NCBI RefSeq assembly: GCF_029854705.2
Contig: NZ_CP139035.1
Location: forward strand, 558,001-622,000
Direction of reading: 5' to 3'
Length of the DNA: 64,000 bases
DNA from: Akkermansia sp. N21116
GTDB taxonomy: Bacteria; Verrucomicrobiota; Verrucomicrobiia; Verrucomicrobiales; Akkermansiaceae
Shown here: piece after piece, positions 44,934 to 58,500 of the stretch
Layout: every line of letters begins with the position of its first letter
How positions within the stretch are numbered: position 1 is the stretch's first letter
Translations under genes and position numbers: made by a program
The notes under the pieces: model-generated
What the model saw: only the letters and a program-made list of their open reading frames with translations
Database searches by the model: none
What the model was told of the DNA's origin: nothing

Positions 44934-46373
44934 CTATTTTTTAAACAAACGTTCAATAAATGGATGGATTGTTTCAGCCATGAGGCGCTGGCCTTTGGTA
45001 TCAGGGTGAAGGGGGCCTGCTTTTTGTCCGTTGATGACGACGACATGGGGATCGTAGAACAACTCTGATCGGAGGGAGCCGTCCGGGTTGAGGAAAACGT
45101 GGCGGATGTCCAGGAAAGTAACCTCGGAGCGGTCGGAATAGAAGCGTGCCAACCGGTCGTTGACTTTCATATCGATCTGGAATTTTTTAACGGGTTCGGC
45201 TGCTGCGGGGACATGCCAGTGATGGATGTTGCTGGGCAGGATACCGATCAGAAGAATGTGTGATTCCGGGAGTTTAGCCCGGACTTTATCGACGACCCGG
45301 CGGATGCCTCGGAAAGTTTCCTCCTCCGAGATTCCCTGGCCCGTATCGTTGGTTCCGATCATGATTTGAACAACTTTCGGGGAGATGTGGTCCAGGATGC
45401 CCTGATTGCCGATGCGTGCAAGAACATCATCGGTTGTATTGCCGCTGACTCCGAGGTTAACGGCATTGTACGGGGTGTAAAATTCTTTCCAGATAGGAAG
45501 GAAGTCCTGATAGGGAGGTTGGGCTTTGTGATAGTTGTCCGTGATGGAATCGCCGATGGCGGCCAGTTGGATTTGCTCGGGGGCTATGCCGTCGATCGTT
45601 TCGGGTCGTGGAACCTTTCCGCCTTTGTAGGATGAGTCGATGCGAGAGAGTGTGCCGGCTATTTCTTCTCCGAGAATTCCATATCCCGTTGGTTTCAAGT
45701 GAACACCGTCTGATGTGCAAGTATTGCGGATGATACCGGGTTCATTGCTTTGGAGGGCCAGTCCCGGATTTGCGAAAAAGATTGTTTTGTTGTCGGCGAG
45801 GCTGGCGAGACGCTTGTTCGTATCGGCGATGACCGGGCCGAGTTCTTTTTCCCGGCGGGGGAGGATTCCCAGAATGAGAATTTTCGAAGCCGGCGTTTTT
45901 TGACGGATGAGTGAGACGAGGGCTTTCGTATTGTCGGCACATGCTTGGGCTGAATCTTTACGATGCCCGAGATTGTTGGTTCCTATCATTAGAATAACGA
46001 CGCGAGGGGAAATACCGTCCAGTTCTCCCTGTTCGACGCGGTAGTAGGCGTTGTCGACATAGTCGAATCCGAACCCCATGTTGGTGACGGTATGCGGTCC
46101 AAACAATCTTGCCCATGAGGCTTGCCCATATTGGCCGAACCGGTCTGCCGGTTCCCCTCCCCAGTGGTGGGTGATGGAATCTCCGATAATAACATATTCC
46201 GGTTTGACGGACTGATGGCGCAGTTTAATCGCTTCATGCCGATCTGTCCATGTATAGGAAGTCTTGTCTCTGTCCTGTGATTCAGGTTTTAGTGTAGACG
46301 GGACGGCTTCCGTTAGATGCGTCAGGCATGGCGCTAGGACAAGCATGGCAAGAAGGAGGAAATGTTTCATCAT
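44934..46373 (-). CDS. Secreted tandem SGNH/GDSL hydrolase
   Basis: 479 residues from the ATG pair at 46373/46370, which begins the signal peptide (MKHFLLLAMLVLAPCLTHL). Two SGNH domains follow. Domain 1 (about 45-240) has IIGDSITHHW, IGTNNLG and SDGVHLKPTGYG, giving a complete Ser-Gly-Asn-His set with Asp. Domain 2 (about 260-475) has AIGDSITDNY and IGTNDTG, but its last block reads AGPLHPDTKG: the His is kept while the Asp three residues before it is Gly. Related to PAF-acetylhydrolase-like lipases/esterases. Probably removes acyl groups from glycans such as sialic acids or mucin sugars; inferred from context. Confidence 0.85.
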   Translation of the reverse strand: MMKHFLLLAMLVLAPCLTHLTEAVPSTLKPESQDRDKTSYTWTDRHEAIKLRHQSVKPEYVIIGDSITHHWGGEPADRFGQYGQASWARLFGPHTVTNMGFGFDYVDNAYYRVEQGELDGISPRVVILMIGTNNLGHRKDSAQACADNTKALVSLIRQKTPASKILILGILPRREKELGPVIADTNKRLASLADNKTIFFANPGLALQSNEPGIIRNTCTSDGVHLKPTGYGILGEEIAGTLSRIDSSYKGGKVPRPETIDGIAPEQIQLAAIGDSITDNYHKAQPPYQDFLPIWKEFYTPYNAVNLGVSGNTTDDVLARIGNQGILDHISPKVVQIMIGTNDTGQGISEEETFRGIRRVVDKVRAKLPESHILLIGILPSNIHHWHVPAAAEPVKKFQIDMKVNDRLARFYSDRSEVTFLDIRHVFLNPDGSLRSELFYDPHVVVINGQKAGPLHPDTKGQRLMAETIHPFIERLFKK

Positions 46374-46500
46374 GATGGAGGTCTTTTTTAAAGTACTAAA
46401 AATACTAATGTTCCTCGTCCGCCAAATCAAGTCCTTGTCGATAGTCTTCGTACTGGATCATGGCGATTGTTGGGCTGGATTTCAAATCATCAGGCATTTT

Positions 46501-46544
46501 AAAACAGTTTGGGGCGACCCCTCGTTGTGTGGAGGAGCCGCCCC
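46501..46544 (-). terminator. Rho-independent terminator after the giant autotransporter
   Basis: 13-bp stem (46532-46544 with 46511-46523, two G-U pairs, 8-base loop), G+C-rich, followed on the minus strand by AAACTGTTTT. It lies 36 bases after the stop codon. Confidence 0.8.
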
Positions 46545-46579
46545 GCTGTGTTTCTCTTTTATTGCGTCTTCTGTTCCTA

Positions 46580-49500
46580 TCAGAAGTTGTACCGGTAGCC
46601 TATGCTCCCGTTGGCCGAGGTCATCCGGCTCCGCAGGTCCGCGTTGGCTTCCACAAAGATCGTGCCCTGGTCCCCGGTCGGGATGCTCAGTCCCGCACCG
46701 AATTGCAGGCCCGTCGTCCCCGCCTTGCTCCCCTTCACTCCACGGCTGAAGCCGGGCACGCCCACGAAGCCCACCTGCGCTTCGTTCCGCGTGTCTCCGA
46801 AGTCCTGCGACACCTGCGCCCGCACTTCCGCCAGGGATTCGCGACCGAACAGGTTGCCTCCCGTCAGGCCCATCCAGCGCACTCCCGCCGAGACGGTGCC
46901 CGTCGTGGCGTCCATGCCGCCGGCGCGGAGTCCCGCGCTGCCCGCACCCTCTTCCGTGTAGTCGTCCACGCTGCTCTTGAGGATGGAGACGTTGACGAGG
47001 GGCTGGAGGATCGCGCTGTTCTCTTCGTTGAGACTGATGTCGTAGGTGCCTTCGTACATCGCTCCCCACACCTGCCCCCCGGGCGTGCCGTGGCCGGTGT
47101 AGCTGCCCGAGCCGCAGGGGACGGTGCGGTCGATGTCGCTCTGGCTCCACCCCGCCGTCAGGATGACGTTGTGCCCCCACTTGCCGCTCTGGTAGCGACC
47201 GAAGAGGTTCACGTAGTAGACTTCCATGTCTCCGCTGAGGGAGTCGGCCGCCGTCGAGGTGAGTTTCCCGTAGCTCGCCGTCATGGCGAGCCCCGCGGTG
47301 AATTTGCTGCTGAGGTTGGCGTCGACCCCGAAGGTGCCTCCCCAGGTGTTGTACTGGTAGCCCGCTTCGTCCCCGTCGGTGTTGAGGCGGTTGTAGGTGC
47401 CGGTGGCCTGCAGCCAGGTGTTCCACAGGGGGAGGTCTCCTTCGTAGCTGTACCCGTCGGGCAGCCCCATGGTGGTCATCCGGTTGCGCACCAGGGTCTG
47501 CTGGTAGCGGTAGTCGGCCTGCAGCGAGCCCAGGAGGCTCGTTACCGTGCTGCCCGCGGCGGCGGCCATGGTGCGGCTGGCTCCGGCACGGTCGTGGGCC
47601 TTGATGGAGGCGTCCACGGCGTTGAGGAGGGCGGCGAGGGTGCTGTCCCTGTCGGTGGTCTGCGGGTTGACGGTGACCAGGGCGTTGTCCATGAGGGCTC
47701 CGCCGCTGCGGGCCGTCTCGCTCTGCGCCTGGTGGACGTAGAAGCCGTTGCGGTTGGCGGCGGTGGTGAGGATCATGGTGCCCTCGACGGTTTCGACGCG
47801 GGACTGCGACGGGTCGAAGTATTTGCCGAAGAGTTCGTCGAAGACGAGGTTGATGCCTCCCTGCTGGCTGACTTTGGAGGCCAGGGCGATTTGCAGGGGC
47901 ATGGTGCCGTGGATGACTTCCTGGCCGTCTCCGGCCGCGAGGCGGACGGTGGCTCCCTCGGCGATGTCGAGGGTTTCCCTGCCTCCGGTGGTGACGAGGG
48001 GGCTCGTGGAGGAGAGGCTGCCGGAGGCTTCGGTGTTGAGGATGAAGCCGAGGGTGGAGTCTCCGCTGACGGTGCCTCCCCGGCGCAGGGTGAGGGTGTT
48101 GTTGGTCCCGTCCCCGTTGCCAGCGATGAGGGTGGCCGTGGAGCCGCCCGTGAGGGTGAGGCCGGAGTAGGTGGCGTCCCCGGAGGTGTAGTCGAGGGTG
48201 AGGGAGCCCCCTCCGGAGGCGGCGAGGGCGGCCGCCTTGCTGCCGGTGCCCGCGAGGGTGAGGGAGGCGTCCCTGCCGGAGGCGGCGAGGGTGCCGCCGA
48301 AGTCGGCGAGGGTGCCGGCGTAGGAGGCTTTCCCGGTGAGGGTGAGGTTTCCTTCTCCGGCGAGGGTGCCCAGGCCGTTCCAGGCGGTGAGGGTGGCGGA
48401 GGTGTCCGGGGTGTCGAGGATGAGGCGGGTGGATTCCCCGGTGACCAGGGCGATGCCGTCGAGGGCTCCCGCGGCGGTGAGGGTGGTGGTGCCCGCCCCG
48501 AGTTCGAGGGTGCCCGATCCCGCCGCGCCGCCGAGGGCCTTGACGGTGCCGGCGATGGCGGCGCCGGAGGCGAGTTTCAGGGTGGAGTCTCCGCCCAGGA
48601 GGATGGAGCCGGAGGCTTCGTCCAGGGTGCCTGCTTCGAGGACGGACTTGGAGCCGGTGAGGGCGAGGGTGCCGTCCCGGCCGACAGCAAGGGTGCCGAC
48701 GGCGGCCGAGGCTCCCTGTCCGGAGAGGGTGAAGGTGGCGGCTTGCGCGTCTCCGTCGCCGACGGTGAGGGAGGCGATGGAGTGGGCGGCTCCGACACGG
48801 GTCAGGGCGATGCCGCCTTCTTCGACGGTGAGGCTGCCGCCGAGGGTGGCGGTGCCCCCGATGGTGAGGGTGGCTTCCCCGGTCTTGGAGAGGGCGGTGT
48901 GTTCCCCGGCGGTGAGGTTGCCGGCGAGGACGGAGTCGACGAGTTCCCCGTCCTTGTCACGGTCGTTGTAGAAGCGGACGCGGGCGGTGCCCGTCCCGTC
49001 GCTGTCGATGGCGAGGGTGGTTCCCTTCTGTCCGCTGAGGTATTTGACGGTGAGGGGTTCCGAGTCGCTGCCGGGCAGGGTGATGCTCATGTCCCTGTTG
49101 ACGTAGACGGCGCGGTAGTCGACGAGGTCGTCGTACCCGGTGATGTTACCTTCCTTGGAGGCCTGCCAGACGGAGAGGTTGCCGCTGACGACGATGGAGC
49201 CGGAGGCGGAGTCGACGGACTCGAGTTTCAGCCCCCAGGTGCGCAGGAGGGGATCGAATTTGATCTGTCCGGCGGTGAGGTTGAGGGCGCCGTTGGTGAG
49301 GGTGAGGCTGATGGTGTTGGAGGCTTCTTCGGGTTCGGCGTAGTCGGGCAGGAGTTCGTCCTTGCCGTACATGATGGCGAGCTTGTCGAGGAAGTACTGG
49401 CTGAGTTCGTCGTCGGAGCGCAGGACCATGACGGAGTCCCCGGCCATGGTGACGGAGTTGGCGTCCGGGGTTCCTTCCCCGAAGTTGAGGACGGTGGCGC

Positions 49501-52500
49501 CGGCGCCTTCCGTGGCTCCGGTGGAACCGTGGCGGAAGATGGTGTTGGCGACTCCGAGTCCGATGTCGGCGGTGTCGAGGGAGACGGCTCCCTGTCCGAT
49601 GCCGTTGACGACGTAGCCGGAGGCGAGGGTGGCTTCCTTGAGGGAGGAGGCCGTGAGGCCGCCCAGGTCGATGTCGCCGTACTGCGAGGTGGTGTCGGCG
49701 CTGACGCGTCCGGTCCAGTTGGAGGCGCCGGTGAGGCTGCCCCCGGAGATGGCGATGGAGTTGGTTCCGGCCAGGCCGTTGAGTCCGAACGTGCCTCCGG
49801 CGACGGAGAAGAGGACGCCGCCCAGGTCGGCGGTGTCGGTCACGTCGAGGGAGACGCTGCCGGCGCCGTCGGCTCCTCCCGTGAGACGGACGGTGAAGTC
49901 GCCGTCGAGGGTGCCTGCCAGCGAGCCGGAGCCGAAGCTGAGGGTCTGCCCGGCGATGCCTTTGACGGCGGCATCGGAGAGGACGTTGAGTCCGGCCAGG
50001 GCGATGGCCTTGGAGGCGTCGCTTCCGAGGTCGAAGAGGGTGGCGGTGCCGGATGCGTCGGCGGTGCCGAGGGTGAGGTTGACCGTGTCGGCGAAGGAGG
50101 CTCCGGAGGCGTCGAAGGAGGCGTTTTCGAGGGTCAGGGCCGAGGTGTTGCCGGCAATGTCGGACGAGGCGATCGTTCCGGCCAGCAGGACGGTACCTCC
50201 GCCGGTGACGCGGGCCTGTCCGTCGCCTTCGGTCGAGAGGGTGATGGCTCCGGCCAGGGTGTTGGGGGAACCTTCTCCTCCGTCGGCAAGGACGAGGCCC
50301 GAGCCGTTGCCCAGTTCCAGGGCCGTGGAGAGCGTTCCGGCCGTGCCGATGGCGAGGACGGCTCCGGATCCGATGGAAACCGTGCCGTAGCCGGTGGAGC
50401 CGGTTTCGTCGGCGATGCCGCCGATCATGGAGTTCACCGTTACTTCCGCATCGTCGGCGATGCGGAGGGTGTGGGCGGAGCCGACGTTGACGGCGCCGTA
50501 GGTGTGTCCGTCGGTGAGGGTCAGCGTGCCGGCGTCATTGTCGTCGCGGGCGACGTTGACCGTGTCGGCGAGATCGTAGAGTCCGGTGACGTTGGCCGTG
50601 CCGGCGAAGTCCTGGTCGAGGACGAGTTCCCCGGCTCCGTACTTGTTGAGGACGAGGGAGGTGTCGGAGGCGAGGTCGGCGGAAAGTTTTCCGACGGTGG
50701 CCGAAGCCCCTTCGGAGACGGCCAGGTTGAGGCCGGAGCCGTCCTTGACGCTCATGGCGGCGGAGACGTCGGCGAGGCCGGAGGTTCCGTATTCCAGGAC
50801 GCCTCCTTCAAAGGAGATGCTTTCCGGCGTGCCCATGGCGGCATCCGACGTGACTTTGACGGTACCCTTCTGCAGGGAAATGCGCTTGATGGCATTGGAC
50901 GCCCCATCGGCCTTGGCATTCTCGAGGACGGTCGTACCGATGCCGGTCATGGCAAGTTCGTCCGTGGCAATCGAACCGTCTCCCGTGAAGGTGTAGGTCG
51001 TATTGGTGTCTACCATCATGAAGATGGGGGCAACTCCTTCGCCGTCTACGTTGACGGTCCGGTCGGTTTCTCCGATGGAGGGGGAGCCGAAGTAAACGAC
51101 CTTGCCTGTGTTGGTGCCGCTCGTATCCCCGGAAACGGGAATCCAGTTGGAGGCAGACGGATCCCATGTGGCGACGGAGGCACCATCCCATACCCAGGCT
51201 TTGTCCGTATCGACGAAGGCGACGAGGGCGAGGGTCGTCATGCCGCCGGACGAGGCGGTGTCCAGCTTGAAGGAGTAGACGTTGGAAACGTCGTTCCAGT
51301 TCATGACGGAGCTGTCGTCCGCGTAGGCGTTGCCGGCGAGGATCTGCTCCGGCGTCAGGCTGCCCTGGGTGGCATAGGTGGCGAGGGTGTAATTGCCCGT
51401 GGTGAGCTGCGAGAGGTAGGTGCGGGAAACGTCGATGGTGAGGTTCCCGGAAGAGGCCGTCGACGTCAGCGTGCCGGTGATGGCCAGCGAGGCCGTGGAC
51501 GGGGACGTAATCAGGCTGTCCAGTCGCAGCGAGCCGCCGAGAGCCAGGTTGCCCGCCACGGTGGCCCGGGCGCCCCTGCCCAGCGTCATCGTGCTGCGGA
51601 CGATCAGGTTGTCGCTCGCGGCGAAGGTGTTGTAGGAGGAGAGGGAGAGGTTGTCGACGCTCAGGGCTCCGGTCAGGGACGTGGTTTTCACGCTGGCGGA
51701 AGCTGCTCCGGCCACGTTGACGGAGAGGTCGCCGATGGACGACGCGTTGCCGCCCGCCAGGGAACCGCCTGTGAGGACGACTTTGTTGGCGAGGGTTTTT
51801 CCGTTGACGTCCAAGGCGCCGGTGCCCGACACGTCAATGTCGCTGTTCCCCAGGGCCGTGTTCGACCCGGCGCGCAGCGTGCCGCCCGAGACCGAGACGG
51901 CGCCGATAAAGGCGGAATTGGCATAAGAAAGCGTCTGGGTGCCTCCTGTAACGCTCAGGGAACCGTTGCCGGAGAGTTCGCCGGAGAGTTCCTTGTCGGC
52001 GCCGGAAAGTTCCAGGGCATCCTGATCGGTTGCCAGGGAGATGGAACCGGCACCGAATCCTCCGGAAAGGACGAGTTTCGTGCCTGTCGCGTCTCCGGCC
52101 TTTCCGACCGAGACGCTGCCGGCAATGGCATTCGATTCGTTGGAGAGGGTGTAGGTCTGTCCGCCCGTGAAGTTGATGGACGAACCGGCGGCGGCGGTGA
52201 CCGCCGTTCCCTGCGTGATGTCGGAGGTATTGGCGTAAGTCAGAGTAGAGCCGGCAGCCGTCAGGTTGATGGCGCCCTTCCAGACGCCGGCACCCGACAG
52301 GATGATGCCGCCGGCGTTGATGTCCAGATCCGCCTGTGATGTGTTGGCTCCGCTCAGAGTCAATGTCCCGCTGCCGTTCTTCAACAGGCCGACATTGGTC
52401 ACAATAGACCCGGAACTGATAATCGTCCCGGAAAACTCAAGATCGTCCGTCTGAGTTACTGAAATAAACCTATGCCCGTTCCCCCCGTCACTCGTGTTCC

Positions 52501-55500
52501 AGTCTCCACGAATCGTGCCAGTCCCGGAAAGATTGCCGATCGTCAGGGCATTAGTTTTGGCAACAGCCATATCCGTTGAGGAAAACTGACTGTTCAGAAC
52601 CATGCTGGAACCAGCTTCCATTTGAACATCCGGACGTCCGGAGAGATTGAATGTTCCGGATCCGGGGGTAGCATCCCCCAAAACAAGATGAGTTCCGTTG
52701 CCATTCTTAAGTACCAGCGTACCGCTGAAAGAATTGTCCCCGGATGAGGAAAGCGTAGTTGTTCCTGTTGTCGTCAACTCAATAATTCCCGAACCAGTCA
52801 GGTTGCCGGAAGAATATGTTCCGGTTCCCGACAAAGCCAACACGGCGTTGCTGCCGACCTGGTAACTGACTCCGTTTGTGAGACTCGTTGCAGCTTTGGC
52901 ACTGTCCAGCAATTCCAGAAGGCCGCTGCCGGTCACAGCAAGCGTGGCTCCCGTAAAGTCACCCTTGAACTGAAGCGTCTGACCGGTACCAAGCGCCTGG
53001 GTCAACGACCCTGCCGCGGCCGTAGTTCCGGCATCGACTTTGAGAATGGAATTGCTTCCCAGCGTAAACCGGTTATTCAGCGTCCCCTGGTCGCCAGACC
53101 ACAAAAGAGTTGTCGTGGCACTGTCGGCAATATTGATCGAAGCCAGGGAATCCAACCCTTCGGAAACAAAGCCCAGGGTAGAACCGTTGTTCAGGGTCAG
53201 CGTCCCCGTTCCCAGGGCACCGGCCGTATTGGCAACCAGTTTGGCGGATCCGACGGAAATGGCTCCGTTCCATCCGGTATTGGCCAGATTCATCGTCAGG
53301 CTTCCGCCCGTCAGTGATAAAGAACTACTCCCGGCAATGGTGCCGTCCGTCCCGGCATTGAAGGTATAGTCCCCTCCCGTTACTTCCATGGTATTGGGCT
53401 TGACCGTTCCTACGATTGATACCGTTTTCTCGGCGGCATCATTGGTAAAGACGACTTTGTCTCCCGTATGGAAACTGGTATCCACCGAAGGAATATCGGC
53501 AGTCCAAGAAGAAGCATCATTCCTCGTTTGCCAGAGATCGGCATCTCCTGTCCAGGTCAATGTGACATCCGTCTTGTCAAAAACGACTTGGAGCATATTG
53601 CCGGCCCCCAGCTGATAGTCTATTTTGTCACGGGAATCCTCGTCAACCTCCATTCCGTAACTTGAAATTTTGGATTTATCAAATCCGCCGGCCAGCGTAA
53701 ACATCTGATAGATATAGTGTCCTGTTGTCAGGGAGACTAGTGATGAGAGATCAAAGACAACACCTGATCCAAGAGTAATGCTGCCGCCGTCCGAAACGGC
53801 ATACTGTGTATTGACTTGGTCATTCAGGACAACGACACTGCCGCCGTCCAATGATAACGCCCCCGTCAACGAACCATTGGAGGCCAATGTCGTCGTCAAG
53901 GTGGAACCGGCGATCAACGACGGGAAACTCAATTTGCCGCCGTCAAGATTGAACCGGGTACCCGAACCCACCACGGGAAGAGTCGTCCCTTCTTCTGCTC
54001 CGGCAACCGTTGTTTTACCCGTCACCGTCAATTGTCCCTCCTTCGCCGTAAAGGTACCGTTGAAAGCGGTCAAATCGCCATCAAAGATCTGGGATCCCGT
54101 TCCCGTTTTGATCACGTTGACGCCATCCGTCACCTTTCCGCTAAAGGTCAGGGCATCAGATCCGGAGTAATTGATTGTCAAATTGGAGGGAGAAGTCAAA
54201 GATGCTGATTTTTCCAACATCGCTCCCGCTTTTGCCGATCTCAGACCGGCTATCGTAACATCTGCAACCCCCAAACGAAGCTTTGTTGCGGCATTATCCA
54301 GGGAGATCAGAGCCTTGGCCGCGGCATTCTGGTGGTTGAGAACCAGTCTGAAATATTTGGTAACCTCATTATCGCCGGAATCTCCATTCGTCAGAGAAAT
54401 CGTTCCAGTAAACCACTTGGAAGAATCGTCATCTACTCCGGAGATAATGAAAAGACTTTTGTTTTCATCCACGGTATACACACCGGCTTGCCTGGAAATT
54501 TCCAGATTACCGGATCCATTCAATTTGGATACGGAATAAACACGTTCCCAGGAAGGTAGTTGGAGAAGAGCTTTTTCGACGACAGCTTCGGAGGAAGGCT
54601 GGATGGTAATTCCTTGGGCAAATTCGATATTGAAGACAATTGCGCCGCCTCCTGCTACATACCCTGTTCCCAGCTGTAAAGTTCCTCCCTCCGATAAATT
54701 GACGGCACTTTGGACAACGTTTTGCTTGGAGGTAGATCCCGGGAATTTGAGCTGGAGCGTACTATTCGGTCCAATATTGACTGTTGCTCCAAGAAGGAGA
54801 TTCGTTTCAGAAGTCGTTTGATTATCCCAAATCAATTTACCTCCGGTAATATTGACTGTCTCCACATCGACATTGATATCGGAAAGCGTGACATTGGTAG
54901 ACGACTCGATTGTACCTTTCCCATTGCCGACAATGTTGCCTTTAAAGGCAAAATCAGCATTCATGGTCGTACCGCCGAACACAAGCTTGCTTTCGTCCTG
55001 AAGAGTCACGACGGCATTGTCTCCGCCGAGGGTCTTGTTATTGTCGCCCGTAGCCGTCAAGGTCGCTCCCGATTCAATAGTGATACCTCCTTGATAATCA
55101 TCGTTGGCTCCGGAAAGAACGACTTCTCCTCCTCCCGCAATCGTCAAGTTGGCCGTACCGGCAACGCCCGTCAGGCCGCCGCTGATCGTAATCGTCCCCA
55201 CCCCTCCCAGATAACCGTCGTAATCGGAACCTTGGGCTGTTGTGTCCGGTGTATATTTGTCCGTATTAAGCGTGACGGAACCTCCGATAGTCATTGCCTT
55301 GACTCCGGTCCAGGAATCCACGGTATTCAGAATACCCAGTGTTCCTCCATTCAAGGTGAGCGTAAACGCGTCGGCCGTACCCGTTGTTTTGCCGATACCG
55401 TCCTCACCCATATTAATCATGCCGCCTTCGTTGAGTACGACGGCAATTTTGGCTGCAGCATCGCGTTTGTATGCCAAATCAAGACCTTTGATGTTCACAA

Positions 55501-58500
55501 CACCGCCTTCATTGATGTTGAGAGTAGCATTCGTTGCCGACACAACGCCGATATGGGCATTCAAAATATTCAAAACACCAGACACATTGACCGACGTTGT
55601 ATAATTCCAATGCCCAAGGACAAAAGCTCCCGTTCCGGAAGTTCCATCAACAGCCCCCAGGATGTTCATCACATTGCCGGTCTTGATATTAAAAGCCGTC
55701 GTACCTGATTGGAATTCATCGGCACCCGAATATCTCTGCACATTCAGGACACCCCAATCGTTTTCTCCATCTCCTCCCAAATTGAAGGTAGCCCCGTTCG
55801 AAAGATGGAAAGCATTCAACGTTAGGGAAGAACCGTTTTGCAGAATCAAATTGGTATTTGCCGTTTGGTTGAATCTATTTCCGGCAATAATTTCCGCTTT
55901 TCCACTGCCATCTCCTAAAGTCAACGTTGTACCATTAAAGTTCAGACTCGCCAATGTTGTCGTTCCCGACTGAATGATCGTATTTTGAGACAGAACAAGC
56001 GAACCGGATCCTGTAATCTGCCCGATCGTGGACGCTGTATTCAACGTCAGCGTTCCCGACCCAAGAAGGGAAAGCTGTTCTACGGCGAGGCTGCCGGCAG
56101 TCTCGCCATTCTTGATCGTATAAGCGGCAGAAGAGGTAAGAGTCAGAGAATCCGCAGAAAGAGCCGCTCCGTTCAGGATGATTTCATCCGTCGTCGCCTC
56201 ATCGGCATCACCGTTGATCAGAAGGGAATTCATCGAATATTCCGGCTGGGACAGAGTTACGGAATCTCCATTGCGGTAATAGTATTTGTCGGCACCGGAC
56301 TCACTTTCATTCACCAAAAGGTTCATTTCGGAGAAGGAGACATTATTCCCTGCATAACCACTTGCCACATACAACTTGTTGCCGGCGGATGCCGTCAAGG
56401 ATCCTCGAAGAACATCCAAAGACGTTCCCGTAGCAGTCAGGGAAAACTGACTGAGATCATCGGTATTGGACAGATTGATTCGCAGGAAACCACCTGTAGC
56501 TCCAATGGTAAAATCGCCCAAATCAAGAGTTCCCGCCGAGGAATTCAAATCCATGCCGATCATTCCAGCACCCGTTACCGTCGTCGAGGCGAATGCCGAT
56601 GCAGTTCCCGTGACAACAATTTGCCCTCCGGCAGTCAGAGATAGAGTCAAAGCCGATGAATCGGCCGAGAGCAAATTCACTTTCACTCCCGTCGTTAAAT
56701 TCCCCTGACTCATGGACAGATTGACTCCATCGGCGGAAGAACTTCCCGAAAGGGTCAAATTGGAGGCGGCATTGTCGGCAACGGCAATCGTTCCGGTGAA
56801 AGCGCTCAAATCTCCCGACAGGACATGCGCCACTCCTCCGGCAAGGTTCAGATTGAGGTTTTTGCCGATCTTGCCGGCATAATTGGCAATTCCCTTGACG
56901 GTCAGAGTATTGAAACTTCCATCCGCTGCTCCGGAAGTAATCTGAGCATTAGCCATGGTTCCCGACAAATTGACAAGAGAGGCGCTCTCAACATTGTTTC
57001 TCAATATTCCTTTGTCGGTCAGTTCTACAGAAGCCATCGAAATAGCATCGGCTTCCAATTGGAGAGTGATGTTGTCTCCTCCATCGTTCCGGCCTACCAT
57101 CCAGGTTCCGGAAAAGTCATTGGCAGCATTGTTGATCCTGAAAGTTTCAGTAAGCCCACCGCTTAACCTCAATTGAACTGTCCCCTGCCCGGAAATTTTT
57201 CCTGAGAAAAGAGTCGATTTTGCCCCCCACTGACCGGTTATGATGATTGAATCGGTTACATTGCCGTTCATCCGGATATTGCCGGACAAAATCAACGGAC
57301 TAGCATCCTGTTTGTAAAAGCTGCTGCCTGCCTCCAGAATCATATCATTCTGGAACGTATTCGATCCATTATTGATAGGGTTCAGACGAAACGTGGCACC
57401 TTTCTCCACATGTATCGTCATCCCTTCCTTGCCGATAAGGATGCTTGACCCGAAATCTGTCGATCCTGTATAATTAAAATAATATTCCCCGGCCCCTCCC
57501 AAAGTCAATGTTCCACTGAAATCCTTCAGAAACTCATGCACTCCGGGAAGAGTATCCTTGTCGAAACTTATAGCGGTCCCCAAAACGAGTTCGCCACTTC
57601 CCGAAAAAGAATCTACTTTTAAGGCTTCAGAGAAACTCCGATGAATGGATATAGTTCCTCCCGATTCTACTGTCAGGGAAGGAGCTTGGAAGACGGCAGT
57701 TCCTCCGACGCGCATGTCTCCTCCTTCTCCTACAGTGACAGCGTTTAATGAATTTAACGTTCCTCCATCAATTTTAAGCAAAGTAGGAAGCTTCGAAATA
57801 TTCGTTACTTCGAAAATGCCGCCTCCCTGAAACGTCAAACCGCCAGTTGCAGTCACGGAGGTTTCGTCAAGTTTCAACGTTGTTCCCACTTCCGTAATAA
57901 AAGCTGCAGCTCCCGTCATATTGAGCGTACCTCCGGAAAGAATCAATTTTCCCGATTTGAGGATTATGCCATCTGCCGAAACCGTACCTGTCACAGACAG
58001 AGTCGAACCTCCTGCTTCTGCCTTTATGACAGCAGCATGGTTTGTCCCACCCCAAGCAAGAGACCCGGTTTCTCCATCCGTATCAGACCATAAAGCATCG
58101 GTCCACGCAGCAGTACTGCCAAGAGTGCGATACAAATAAGTCCCTGCATAGGAATCGACAACTTGAATACCGGCGATACATCCACGCCCAGCGCTGTTGA
58201 CCACATTGCTGATAAAGATGGATCCCCCGGTTATATCCTTGATTTCAAGGACATTTGTGCCGAGAACAAGAGCACCCTGATTGTTGGCATAACTTCCCCA
58301 CACATCAGTTCCCTCAACCATTTCACCATCTTTGAACGTCCAGTTTACCCCATTGACATTCATGGCTGTATTATGTTCAACCTGGGTATTGTCGCCGGAC
58401 ATAATAATATAGACCGTCGAAGACAGATAAGGTACACCGGCAATTGTAACCGTATAAGCATCAGCTCTACCTGCATCAATATAAGAAGCGAGCAATTTAT

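Noticed and set aside
46460-52339. 1959-codon open frame on the plus strand opposite the giant autotransporter
   Set aside because: It lies wholly antisense to a gene with signal peptide and barrel, and its product is low-complexity Gly/Val/Glu/Ala without domains. It arises from the high third-position G+C of the real gene.
54710-55708. 332-codon plus-strand open frame opposite the giant autotransporter
   Set aside because: Antisense to the passenger; composition is that of a shadow frame.
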